Positions 52,337 to 61,675 of a DNA stretch of 64,000 nucleotides are shown one piece after another. Location: positions 1 to 64,000 of the forward strand of contig CAVPQK010000030.1 of NCBI GenBank assembly GCA_963707465.1. The letters run 5' to 3'. A program made the position numbers and the translations under genes. The stretch comes from Bog-159 sp963707465. Its GTDB lineage: Bacteria > Acidobacteriota > Terriglobia > Bryobacterales > Bryobacteraceae. Position 1 is the stretch's first letter. Each line of letters begins with the position of its first letter. The notes below the pieces were generated by a model. That model worked only from the letters and a program-made list of their open reading frames with translations. It searched no databases and was not told the DNA's origin.

Positions 52337-53627
52337 GGCGTCGTAAATAAATAACATTTACAACTGGCGTTAGTTGCTTGGATGAATCGTATAGTTCCAT
52401 TCGCCATGAAATTTGTCGGGCTTCAGATTGACATGGGCAAACTCTTCATCCGTGATCTTTCGCCCAACGGGGTACTTGCGGTGATCCAGGCGGCAGGTCA
52501 CTTTCAAGCCCTTGGCCGTCGTCGTCCCGGCGATCAGCCGCACTACCGTCTCGTAATCGCGCAGCGGTTCGCCGCGCCAGTTGGACGAGATGAAGGAGAA
52601 CAGCCGGTGCTCCACCTTGTTCCATTTGCTCGTGCCCGGCGGGAAGTGGCAGACCGTCAGCGTCAGCCCCGTCTGGTCGGCCAGGCGCTGCAACTCCCAT
52701 TTCCACAGCCGCAGGCGCCAGCCGTTGCTGCCACCGCCATCGGCGGTGATCAGCAACCGCCGCGCGCGCGGATACAGGCGGCGGCCCTCGGCGCGCCACC
52801 AGCCGCGGATCGAAGCCACCGCGAACGCGCCCGTGTCGTGGTCCGTGCCCACGTTGACGAAGCCGGCGTTGCGCCCCAGATCGTAGATCCCGTAGGGATA
52901 GGCGCGGGGCACCTCGGGGCCGGGAAAATCATGCCCGTTGACCTTGTCCGCTGTCCCCGTTTCGCGCCATTGGCGGCCCTGCGTTCTGGTAATTGCCGAT
53001 CAATTCCTTCTTCTTCGTGTCCACGGAAATGACGGGCTCGCCCGCCCGCAAAGCGTGTTTGACGGCTCGGTTGATATGCCGGAACTGCGCGTCGCGATCG
53101 GGATGATCGTCCCCCTCCTCGGTCTTGCGGTTGCCCTGCAGGCTGTAGCCATCCTCCCGCAGGAGTTGGGTGACTTTGGTGTGGCTGACCGGGTGGTGCC
53201 GCGCCGTCAGTTCCGCCGCAAGCGTGCGGGCGCTCTTGCAGGTCCAGCGCAAGGGCGACTGTGGGTCGCCGCGCGCCGTGGGCTCAACCATGCCGTCCAA
53301 GGCGGGGGCCAAGCCGGGATCGTTGGATGTCAACGCGTGTCGTCCGCCGCCCTCGTGGCGAATCCGGCCCGGGGCTAGCGGCGCGGCCTGCAATTCCTCA
53401 ACACCCTTGGTCAATGTGACGCGCGACAGGCCGCAGGCGCGGCTGACCCGCGAAATTCCGCCATACCCCAGTTCCACGGCTTTGCTGGCGGCCACCAAAC
53501 GGCGGGCGTGTTCGTCCAGATGCGGCCACATGCCAGCAAAGTACTGGGCGAGTTGGGCATCGGTGTCCATGCCCAACGTCATAACACATCAGCGCACTAG
53601 ATGTAAAGTTTATTTATTTACGATGCC
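52337..53627 (-). mobile_element. ISAzo13-family element with TTA target duplication
   Basis: This 1,291-bp element has imperfect inverted ends (GGCGTCGTAAATAAATAAC on the left and GGCATCGTAAATAAATAAA on the right, read inwards) and TTA on each side (52334-52336, 53628-53630). The other ISAzo13-like element here also has TTA flanks. Confidence 0.88.
52370..53582 (-). pseudogene. ISAzo13 transposase, frameshifted in the middle
   Basis: The N-terminal frame (53582 to 52929) has the HTH part and the first Asp region (PVISVDTKKKELIGNYQNAG). The C-terminal frame (52912 to 52370) has TADGGGSNGWRLRLWKWELQ and PGTSKWNKVEHRLFSFI with the remaining catalytic residues. The frames separate near 52970-52985 just after GNYQNAG. 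There is no A-rich slippage tract, so I read this as a true indel. Confidence 0.85.
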
Positions 53628-53735
53628 TTATATCGCCAAAATCGGTGGACATGCCCGCATTGTGGCGGCGAAACAGTGCACCGGGGGAGAGGTTGAGTAG
53701 CCGTAGTGCTTGTGCCGGCAGCGAGGAGGGGTAAT

Positions 53736-54269
53736 ATGACAACCATGCGAGTATTGCGGCTGTCCCTGCTCGTCGTGGGAGCGGTTTCGGTTGGCGCCGC
53801 CGTTAAGCTGAAGTTAGACGAACTGGCGGCAGCCCAACTGGCTGAATCGCGCAAACTGGCGGAACGCTCCATTTCCGTTGACCAGCGCCTCTTGGACCGG
53901 CTGACCGCGGACTTAGCGCGGGACCGCGAGACGGTGGATAAGCTGGCGAAGGAAGTCGTCCCTACTAAGCGGGAGGTCTATCTTGTGCGCCCCATCCATG
54001 CCGGGGACAGTTTCGCGGGCATGGTCGGGAGCGGCGGATTTGAATTCGCGGGCGACAGCCCGTTTCGCGTGAGAATCGTCCCGGATGCGGCTGCCGCGTC
54101 CAAGCTGGCGGCGGAGCGTAAGTTGGCCTCGGACAAGCTGGCGGCTGATCGGGCCGCGGCTGATCGCGCCACGAACAAACTGGCGCACGATCGGAAAGTG
54201 GCGGAGAAACTGGCTCAGAGGAGCGCGCGATGGAAGGACGCCTTTGCATCCGGAGACGTTCAGGAGTAA
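53736..54269 (+). CDS. Coiled-coil protein with N-terminal membrane helix
   Basis: The start is ATG 53736 with GAGGAGGGG 5 bases upstream. The 177 residues have a membrane helix or signal (VLRLSLLVVGAVSVGAAVKL), a charged coiled coil, a short Gly-rich segment (MVGSGGFEFAGDSPF) and a second coiled coil built from Ala-Asp-Arg/Lys-Leu-Ala units. Heptad-like repetition is strong. No family is recognised. It lies in the CHAT/ECF gene group. Confidence 0.65.
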   Translation: MTTMRVLRLSLLVVGAVSVGAAVKLKLDELAAAQLAESRKLAERSISVDQRLLDRLTADLARDRETVDKLAKEVVPTKREVYLVRPIHAGDSFAGMVGSGGFEFAGDSPFRVRIVPDAAAASKLAAERKLASDKLAADRAAADRATNKLAHDRKVAEKLAQRSARWKDAFASGDVQE

Positions 54270-54679
54270 GCCGGCGGCGACAGTGCTTGTGCGTTATTTG
54301 CGGCGTTTGCGCGTGGCGTCGCCGGCAGATCCACGCCGGTGGGTTCAACATGTTTGAAGGAGGGATTGCCTCGTGAATCGACTAACCAGCCCCAACTCCG
54401 AAATCGATGACGACGGTACCGCTGCCGGGTCCCGCGGTTGCAACGCAGGTGGGTCGGGCGGGCACTTCGCGAACAGGCGACCTGCGGCGAATCGAGGATT
54501 TCACCTCAGGCTGGGGGAATTCGTGAAACGAAATCGCCCGTGTGCGACATATCGGATATGGGCGGTGGGGAGGGTGGCGCGGCTGCTCTCGACTGGGCCG
54601 CCCTGCGGTATTTGCACGCGAACCGCGTAGGAGCCGCCGCAACCGGCGTTTTAGATAGAATCGTTTACGGCTAAAGCAT
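54270..54679. other. Intergenic region before the anti-sigma-like gene
   Basis: No supported gene lies in these 410 bp. The region holds the third copy of the promoter-like motif (54524-54553) and GC-rich sequence with several short frames lacking ribosome sites. Confidence 0.5.
54524..54553 (+). promoter_or_regulatory. Shared promoter-like motif, copy 3
   Basis: TGAAACGAAATCGC, then 10 bases, then CATATC. The first 14 bases are identical to copy 2. It lies about 127 bases before the anti-sigma-like gene, as expected if that gene is in the regulon of the neighbouring ECF factor. Confidence 0.5.
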
Positions 54680-55495
54680 ATGTCAGGCAACGCGCCATTA
54701 CAGCCTAATGGAGATTCGGAGTTGATCGGATACTTGCTGGGGCTTTTTCCTCCCGGTCCCGCCTTGGAACGCTTGGAAGAACGCGTCTTCATGGAGGATC
54801 GCCTGTTCGATCGTCTCGTGTGCCTGGAGGACGCCCTGATCGACGCCTACGTCGGCGGGTTTCTGGCATCCCGCGAACGCCGCCAGTTCGAAACTGTTTT
54901 CCTGGCGTCGCCGCGGCGGCGCCGGAAATGGGAAGCCCGGCAGCAAGCCGCCGCCGGCTTTCGCGCGCGGAAAAGGTCCGCGAGGCCGGCGCCTGGTTGG
55001 TTGCGGCCACCGGCGCTTGCGACGCGCTTCGCTTGGGCCGCCACATGCGTCTTGCTGGCTGGGTGCATCGGTTTGTTGACCGTAAACCTGGGCCGGACGA
55101 ATCGAGCGGTTCTCGATCTGCGCGAGAAAATTGCGGCCCAGGGGCGACTCGCGCCCGCGCCATTGGTGGCGTTTGTTCTGGCGCCCGGCCAAATGCGTTC
55201 CGCCGGCGGACCCTCGATGGTCACTCCAGGGCAGGATGGCGCCGCCGTGCGCTTGCTGCTGCCCGAGCCTGGCGCGGATTCCAGTTTCTATGAAGCAGCG
55301 CTTAGCAATGCCGACGGTGTGGAGTTGTGGAAGCAGAGCCGGCTCCCTCGCTCTTCGGGGAACAGCTTGCTGGTACGGCTGCCGGCTTCGGTCCTCACTC
55401 CCGGCGACTATGTACTGTCGCTTCGGGAGATCGCGCGTGACCGCGCGTGGCGCGCGCTGCGGTCGTACACTTTTCGCGTCCCCAAAGGAAGCTGA
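54680..55495 (+). CDS. Anti-sigma-like single-pass membrane protein
   Basis: This is a 271-residue protein. The N-terminal cytosolic part (about 1-110) is helical and resembles anti-sigma binding regions (LIGYLLGLFPPGPALERLEE, DRLVCLEDALIDAYVGGFLA). One membrane helix follows (FAWAATCVLLAGCIGLLTVN), then an outer beta-rich domain. No zinc HxxxCxxC motif is seen. The layout and the CHAT/ECF context suggest control of the sigma factor at 50689. The start lacks a strong ribosome site. Confidence 0.65.
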   Translation: MSGNAPLQPNGDSELIGYLLGLFPPGPALERLEERVFMEDRLFDRLVCLEDALIDAYVGGFLASRERRQFETVFLASPRRRRKWEARQQAAAGFRARKRSARPAPGWLRPPALATRFAWAATCVLLAGCIGLLTVNLGRTNRAVLDLREKIAAQGRLAPAPLVAFVLAPGQMRSAGGPSMVTPGQDGAAVRLLLPEPGADSSFYEAALSNADGVELWKQSRLPRSSGNSLLVRLPASVLTPGDYVLSLREIARDRAWRALRSYTFRVPKGS

Positions 55496-55612
55496 CGCGC
55501 AAAAGCCGCGCTGCTAAGATATGCCGCTGCTGAGCGGTTGCTGCGTAAGCAGGGTGGGACCAATGAACAAGCTGCGACGAAAGGGAAAGGCCGCCGAAGG
55601 AGTTTCACAAAA

Positions 55613-55957
55613 ATGCTCACATCAACCCGCCTGACGAAGGGGCTTTTCATTGTTCTCTTCGCCCTCACAACCAGCGCCCTCGCATCGGCTCAAGCGACAG
55701 CGCAAAGCGCAAAGAAAGACACTGCAGCACCAGCCAGCCAACCTCAGGTGCTCGTCACGGGAACAGTAACGGAGCTGGACGAAAGCGACCACCAGATCAA
55801 AGTCCAAAGCGGCGTTGTGTCGAAGGTTCTAGGCGAGGCCTCCGATGTTCAGCAATTAGCCGTCGGTAATATGTCTTGGGGCTTCTCGCCCGGCCACCGC
55901 TGGAGCAGCGGAGGACCAGCGGAGGAATGCACGTATCTACCGTCGTGCCAAAGCTAA
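55613..55957 (+). CDS. Small secreted protein, C-terminus doubtful
   Basis: The start is taken as ATG 55613 (GAAGGAG about 11 bases upstream). The product of about 114 residues has a signal peptide (GLFIVLFALTTSALASAQ) and a short beta-type segment (VLVTGTVTELDESDHQIKVQ). The last 35 residues look unlike the rest, so the gene may be cut or shifted by sequence that arrived with the nearby mobile elements. No family is recognised. Confidence 0.45.
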   Translation: MLTSTRLTKGLFIVLFALTTSALASAQATAQSAKKDTAAPASQPQVLVTGTVTELDESDHQIKVQSGVVSKVLGEASDVQQLAVGNMSWGFSPGHRWSSGGPAEECTYLPSCQS

Positions 55958-56360
55958 GGGCCGACGCAACAATAACCGTTCAGCGGTAGTCGCGATATCA
56001 ACATTATCGACGGCTACGCATTCCGCTTGATTTTCTCGTACTGCTCCCCTTCCTCAATGTTCATGGGCAGAGGGCGTTGATCCGACCGTTTCGCCAATTT
56101 GGTCCTGATTTATGTTATAGTCTCGATTGTACGGCCTGTTCAGTCGTAACTATAACATTATGAGACCTCTCGCCTTCTCGCCCGATTCCTTGCGAAAGCT
56201 GCTGCTCCGCGACCAGATCGCTACGCTTCCCGATCTGAAACGTGAAGGATGCCCAGGCGAAGGGCTACACGCCCTGCAAGGTCTGCCGTCCGCCACAATA
56301 GGCCTTACCGCACCCTAACGCGCACCACCCAAGCCATCGTGCTGCTATTCGAGGGCCATT
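55958..56360. other. Degraded region between the small secreted gene and the split TPR gene
   Basis: This 403-bp stretch has no complete gene. It includes a short transposase N-terminus fragment at 56160-56250, preceded by an inverted repeat GTTATAGT/ACTATAAC (about 56114-56155). Confidence 0.5.
56160..56250 (+). pseudogene. Fragment of an ISAzo13-like transposase N-terminus
   Basis: MRPLAFSPDSLRKLLLRDQI is close to MRPLSFDPQALRKHLLRHKI at the start of the transposase at 58588-60317. Similarity fades after about 30 codons. The upstream bases also resemble each other (AACATTATG). It is a leftover of a related element. Confidence 0.65.
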
Positions 56361-56459
56361 TTAGTGGCTTCGCAGAACTGAGATTCGATCCAGAAGTTCT
56401 TGCCTGTCTGTCCGTTTGGGATTGCGCCGGAGGACCTCTTCAAACCATTTCGCTGCGTC
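56361..56459 (-). pseudogene. 3' end of the split protease-TPR gene
   Basis: These 32 codons plus TAA (56361-56363) read DAAKWFEEVLRRNPKRTDRQ and end in RSH. They complete the last TPR when the IS630 copy 2 is removed. There is no start codon of its own. Confidence 0.8.
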
Positions 56460-57594
56460 TAGGTCTTTGACCGCATAAACAGATTCCTTTTATAGCCGAA
56501 CTTTGCGCGTGCCCTCTTACGGGTGAACTGCCAGTTGATCTTGACCCGATGCCGATTGACCTGACGGTTCCAGGCGCGGGACTCCCGTCGCAAGATGCTC
56601 AAGGTGGGAATCCTGCGCTTGCCCAGGCATTGGCGTGAAAACAGGCTGATCTCGATTTCCGCCTGGTTCAGCCAACTCCCATGCTTGGGCGTGTAATGGA
56701 CCGTGAGGCGGTTCCAGATCGACCTCCCCTTTCCTCTCCGAAATAGTCGGTGAGGGACTTCCGGCCATGGATATTCAGGTTATCCATCACCAGGTGAATC
56801 TTTCGCGCCCCGGGATAGCTGCGCACGACCGTCTCCAGCGCCTGGGCAAATTCGGCGGCGGAGCGGTTGGGGGTGGGCAGGGTGAAATGCCGACCGGCTT
56901 TCGGCTCCACGGCGCAGAAGACATTGGCCGTGCCGCATCGTTTGTACTCGTTGTCCCGTTTTGCCGTCCGGCCAGGGGCAGCAGGAATCGGAGGCCGGAT
57001 GTCGGCGTGCAACGTGACCGGCTTCTCGTCCAGGCAGACGACGGGTTCGGCAGGAGTGTAGGGCTTTTCATAGGTCGCCAGAACGTCTTCCATCTTTTGG
57101 ATGTACTCCCGATTCAGTTCCGCCACGCACCACATTTTTTTCCCGCCACGGCTTCAGGTCGTGGCTGAGTAACAAGATCCGCACCGTCTCCCGCCCCACT
57201 TGGGGCACCAGTTTGCGCTTGACGGCCTGTTCGGCGACCAGACGAACGGTCCAACGGGCATAGCCATCCGGCGGCTGGCTACAAACCATGGCGATGATCC
57301 GCTGTTTCTGGGGTCGTCCAAAAGTTCGGCCCCGCCCGGGCCGCTCGTAGAGCGCGCCCGGCAGCCCGCGCGCTTATACCGATGGCCGATCCGCCGCACC
57401 GCCTGCGGCGTCAGATGCACCATCTTGGCCACTGCCGGCGCGGCCAAGCCTCCGACAACTGCTCTAAGGCAAGTGCCCGCAACACCACTCGCACCTGCTG
57501 AATGCCGGCTCGCAAGGAAGCTGCTTAATCTCCAGTTGATACTTCTTGCAATATCATGCTCAAGGGGGCGGCACATGCCCCAGTATAGGCCCAA
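56460..57594 (-). pseudogene. IS630 transposase, decayed relative of the copy at 4078
   Basis: Pieces in several frames match copy 1: VAKMVHLTPQAVRRIGHRYK, QKQRIIAMVCSQPPDGYARW, CLDEKPVTLHADIRPP, LVMDNLNIHGRKSL, HGSWLNQAEIE and the C-terminus ending RSKT. Beyond the shared A7 tract, at least three further shifts are needed (N-terminal third, near 57370 and near 56720). It is not functional. Confidence 0.85.
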
Positions 57595-57645
57595 AGATTC
57601 TCCATAAACAATATATTATAGAATCTTTTCATGCGGTCAAAGACC
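56462..57645 (-). mobile_element. IS630-family element, copy 2, decayed, inside the protease-TPR gene
   Basis: This 1,184-bp element has the same GGTCTTTGACCGC ends as copy 1 and TA on both sides (56460-56461, 57646-57647). It ends the TPR frame early. The terminal repeats are still perfect although the transposase gene is broken. Confidence 0.9.
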
Positions 57646-58564
57646 TAGGTATAAACCCATTCGCTGGTTGCAGAGGGCCACATTGTAGGCGGATGCTTCT
57701 TCCGTCGGCATCAACTCCGCCGCTTTCTCATAACTCTGCTTCGCGAACTGCCAGTTTTCGGTTTCGAAATATGCATACCCGAGGCGAAAATGCATCTGGC
57801 CATATTTTCCGTCGGACAAGCGAATTGCCTGCTTGGCTGAGTTGATCGCTTCCTGGAATCGTCGAAGCCCAATTAGAGCAACGGCTTGGGAATCGTAAGA
57901 CCAAGCTCCTTCGGGGGCCAGAACATTGGACTCCTTGGCGTGACTCAGCGCCTCCTCGTAGACGCCGCGCTGGTTCAGCACGTCCGCGATTTGCATGTGG
58001 GCAAACGAGAGGTGTCCTTCAGAATCTTTCTTGCCCGCGCCTTCACCAATACACTTCCTCGCACACAGAAGGATAGATTCCTCCTGGCCAGACGCGAGCG
58101 AATATGATTTGGCAGCATCGCACCAATTGGTCCAGTGTCCCCCAAGGATGGCGGCCTGTTGGTAGGTCTGACCAGCTTCTAGATATTGGTTCGTGTCGAA
58201 GAGGCGTCTACCCTGTTGTTGCCAATCCCAAGCGTTCACTTCTCCTGTGTTGACCAATGCCTTAAACCAAATCTTGTTGTCGTCCAACTTTCCTAAAGCG
58301 TAGGTTGTTCTAACTATTCCCCGAATGCTATTCAAATGAATCTCATTATTGATGCCACCTTTGCTCAGATTCAAGGCACGATGGAAATTGTCTTCGGCTT
58401 CTACGTACGTACCGCGATCTTCGAGTACGTTAGCGAGTTGGAAATGGATCTCTGGCGTCGGTATCTTAGATAAACGGGCGGCCGCTCGTACAGACCGCTC
58501 AGCGCGGTCCAGCAGGGCGGCCTTCCCCGCCGCGTCTGCAAACCAGGCCTTAAGGTCTAGTTCC
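57646..58564 (-). pseudogene. Middle part of the split protease-TPR gene (TPR region)
   Basis: The frame is open throughout and carries TPR units such as IHFQLANVLEDRGTYVEAED, MHFRLGYAYFETENWQFAKQ and the start of SAYNVALCNQRMGLY. It starts next to the TTA flank of the element at 58568-60488 and ends at the TA flank of IS630 copy 2. In-frame starts exist, for example TTG 58374, but the frame continues upstream to the insertion, so it is not an independent gene. Confidence 0.85.
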
Positions 58565-58567
58565 TTA

Positions 58568-60488
58568 GGGCTGGCGCAAAAACAACTTCACAGATTGGGT
58601 GAGATGGTGTAGTTCCACTTCGGTAGAACCTCGTGCGGTTTCAGTCGAAGGGATTGAAGCTGTTCGGGTGTCGGTTCGGTGCCAGTGGGATAGTTGCGAC
58701 GGTCGAGTTGAGCGGTGACCGACAAGCCAGTTTCCGTTCTGGTAGAGCGGATGAAGTTGAGGATCTTCTGGTAGCTGTCGAGTGGCTCACCTGCCCAGTT
58801 TTTGGAGATTTCTGAAAAGAGGCGGTGTTCAATGGGGTTCCATTTGGAAGCGCCTGTCGGATAGTGGGCCACGGTGAGAGTCAGACCGAGGGAGTCGGCC
58901 AGTTGAGATTGGAGCTCGGTTTTCCAGGTGCGGCGTCGAGCGCCATTGCTGCCACCGGTGTCGCTCAGGATGAGGAGTTGCCGGGATCGTGGATAGCGGA
59001 CCTCACCTTCTTGGCGCCACCAATGCGCAATGGCGTGCGCCGCAAAGGCGGAAGTATCATGCGAGACGCCCACCATGACCGACCCCCGATTGGCGAGCAG
59101 ATCGTAGATGCCGTAAGGGATGGCGACACCGGTGGAATCCGAGCGGAAATCGTGGTCGTTGACCGGGCGGGGAGACAGATCCCAACGGGCGCCTGGATTC
59201 CTGAAGTTGCCGACCAGTTCGCGTTTCTTGGTATCAACGCTGATGATGGGCAGGCCACGGCGTTGGAAACGCTGACGAAGATCGCTCAGATAGAGAAACT
59301 GATCATTGCGGTCGGGGCTAAAGTCGGTAGAGAGTTTCTTATGATTGACGCGCAGGGAATAGCCCATCTGGTGCAGAAGGCGAGCGACGGTGTTAGGGCT
59401 AACGCTGACACCGAAGTCGCCCAACGCTACGGCAATTTTCTCCGTAGTGCGCCGAGACCACTTCAACCCGGTGATGGGATCGCCAGCGGTATCATATTCC
59501 AGCAGGAACTCGATCAGCGTAACGATGTCGGCGGTTTTTTTTCGACTGGTTTGCGTCCACCACCGGAACGGCGCGTGCGCCCCGTCGATACATTCTGATC
59601 GAGCAATTGTTGGCGTCCGCGAGCGACGGTGTGCGGGTCCAGACCGAGGAATTCGGCCAGAACGCTATCGCCTCCGTGTCCCAGCTTGATGGATTCGAGC
59701 CCGGCAAACAAACGACGCTGCTGCTCGTCGAGCAGGCTGTAGAAAAGCAAGATGGCCGCTTTCAGTTCATCGGGAGATACCTGGAGAGCGGAAGCATCGG
59801 TCAGCAGAGGAACCGATTGGGCGGTTTGCCTGGTGCGGAGTTGATCGCGCGCTTGCCGGCCATCGGCGGAGGTATAGAGGAATCGTCCGGCCACCTCGGA
59901 GCGGCGCAGTCGGTCGGCGCGCACGAGATCGTGGAGGGGATCTTGGACCTCAGCATGGAGAACGTCGGCCAGTTCATCGGCGAACCAGCCGTTCGGGGAC
60001 TGGTTGACGAAGGACTCGATGGTGGAGACGAGGGTGCCGTGACGGGAAAACCAAACTGCATCGTGGGACCACAGGCCGACGTCGTCGAAGCGGGCGGCTT
60101 CGCGGAGGGCATAGTAACGTCCGCGATGGGTATAGCTGGAGAGGTAATCCAGGAGCTTGAGTTTTCGAAAGACGGTGAGGTCGGCGCTGGTGCCGAGAGC
60201 CGCTTTGAGTTCGGGCAAAGTAGCGATTTTGTGGCGCAGGAGATGCTTGCGGAGAGCTTGGGGGTCGAAGGAGAGTGGGCGCATAATGTTAGAGTTCCGA
60301 CTCGTCGAGTATTGCAATCGGAACTATAACACAATCGAGAGAGGCATGGGGAGGCGGGCTGTGATTGCGACTCTTCCAATATTTACAGAGCTTACAGGCA
60401 GTGTGGAGGCCCGTCGATGGCGACCCTCAAAGCATCACGTAATGATTGCTTTCCGATTTCTTGATACTAGTTAATCTTGCGCCAGCCC
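58568..60488 (-). mobile_element. ISAzo13-like element inside the protease-TPR gene, TTA target duplication
   Basis: This 1,921-bp element has similar inverted ends (GGGCTGGCGCAAAAACAACT on the left and GGGCTGGCGCAAGATTAACT on the right, read inwards) and TTA on both sides (58565-58567, 60489-60491). The last eight codons of the protease frame are written by the right end of the element. A hairpin-prone repeat (AGTTCCGA/TCGGAACT) precedes the transposase start. Confidence 0.85.
58588..60317 (-). CDS. ISAzo13-like transposase with extra N-terminal domain, joined at an A8 tract
   Basis: The first frame (60317 to 59514) has about 170 extra N-terminal residues (MRPLSFDPQALRKHLLRHKI onward, with an HTH-like part). 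It then has the usual ISAzo13 start (LFYSLLDEQQRRLFAGLESI, TRRSGGGRKPVEKK). The second frame continues TADIVTLIEFLLEYDTAGDP to PIISVDTKKRELVG, LSDTGGSNGARRRTWKTELQ and SKWNPIEHRLFSEI. They meet at eight A residues (59535-59542, minus strand). A -1 shift there fuses the frames into about 575 residues. The gene may be fully active by slippage. Confidence 0.78.
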
Positions 60489-61417
60489 TTAGCTAGAATT
60501 AGGTTCGCGTCTGCGGAGGGGCTCACGATAAGCGCCCGCTCAGCCGCGCTAATGGCGAGATCAGCGTTGAGGTCCGCAGCCTCCCTGGCTACGCTTAACA
60601 GGAGGTTGCGATTATTGCCAGCCTGTTCAATGGCGCTTTGTAATGTGGAATTGATCTGGGAGTTGATCTTTTGCCAATCAGAGCCGGGTTCCTGAACATA
60701 TTCGTGTTGATCGCGTGCACTTTTCAAGCTCTCAACCTTCTCCAAAAGAGCCGTGACATCGCCGCTGGCTACAACCTCTCCGCTAAGTAACCTTTGGACC
60801 AATGTCGCCGGGACGGCAAAGTTGAGGTTCTGGCCTTCTTGTAATATACCCACTGCGACCCCGACAACCTCTCCCCGGCCATTGAAGATCGGCCCGCCGG
60901 ACGAACAGGGGGAAATCGGCGTGGTTACTTGAATCAGTTCTCTCCCGCTGAATGTCCGAATGCCGGAGACAACGCCTGTGCTGATGCTCCGCTCCAGACC
61001 GGCGGGGTTGCCAATCGCAAAGACTGCCGCGCCCGGTGCGGGCAGGTTGTTGGCGAGTGTTAAGAGTTTGACTGATAATTCGGCACTGGCCGTCAAAACG
61101 GCCAAATCGTTGAATGCGTCTACCCTTTCGACAGCGAGGGGCAGCTTCGCAGCGCCCAGGTCCACAAAGATGTGGCCCGCACGGACTACATGCTCGTTTG
61201 TCACGATTTTTCCGCCCGCTACCAGGAATCCAGTACCTTGGGCCACCACGTCCCCAGCATCCGATTTCGCCTGTAGGAGGAAGACGCTCTTCGAGTTGTC
61301 TGCGTAGATCTTGGACGCTCGGTCCACCTCTTGCGAACGGAGCATGGGCGTTTGACCGGCCAGAAGTAAGAGCCAAGCCGTCAACAATGCGAGCTGGTTT
61401 CGTACCTGGTCTGCCAT
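60489..61417 (-). pseudogene. 5' part of the split gene: trypsin-like serine protease
   Basis: A signal peptide (LALLTAWLLLLAGQTPMLRS) is followed by an S1C-type trypsin domain with the triad in place: His in KIVTNEHVV, Asp in AFNDLAVLT and Ser in SPCSSGGPIF. A helical linker follows. ATG 61417 is preferred over GTG 61441. The frame runs into the element at 60488 and stops at 60467. Restored, the gene would encode about 648 residues, protease then TPR, a secreted enzyme with a protein-binding tail. As it stands the protease domain alone may still be made. Confidence 0.85.
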
Positions 61418-61516
61418 CGGTTTTCTCGGACCGTTCCGCACAGGCGCGACTCCCCATTAGCAGATTAGCTCCAAGCTGCTCTCGGTGCAAGGATATCAAG
61501 AGTAGATCGAGGCTCG

Positions 61517-61640
61517 TTACAGTCCGAGTTTCCCCGCGCTGTTCTCCCTGAACAAGCTGCCATCCCGGATGTATCGCCGCACCACCGACCGATGCCCGGT
61601 TTGATTCATGATGGACCGAATGCGGACGGCGGAAGAGGGG
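61517..61640 (-). pseudogene. C-terminal remnant of a tyrosine recombinase
   Basis: A frame ending at TAA 61517-61519 reads RSIMNQTGHRSVVRRYIRDG then SLFRENSAGKLGL. This is the typical end of a tyrosine recombinase, with the catalytic Tyr in RRYIRDG. No upstream continuation is seen. It lies just downstream of another integrase gene. Confidence 0.65.
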
Positions 61641-61675
61641 TACCGTTTCGGATGTGACCGGGTTGTGCGCCGCCG

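Larger units (their letters stand above)
52269..53700 (+). pseudogene. 45-codon small gene split by the ISAzo13 element
   Basis: ATG 52269 overlaps the DUF1566 stop. The frame reads MKPRMPYYNFQRKLDCDCYV and is cut at 52336. Removing 52337-53627 and one TTA copy continues it in frame (IAKIGGHARIVAAKQ) to TAG at 53698-53700, giving 45 residues with three Cys. The coupling and exact frame restoration support a real small protein of this operon. The family is unknown. Confidence 0.65.

Noticed and set aside
54373..54630. Plus-strand GTG frame before the anti-sigma-like gene
   Set aside because: It lacks a ribosome site, has low-quality composition and contains the promoter-like motif.
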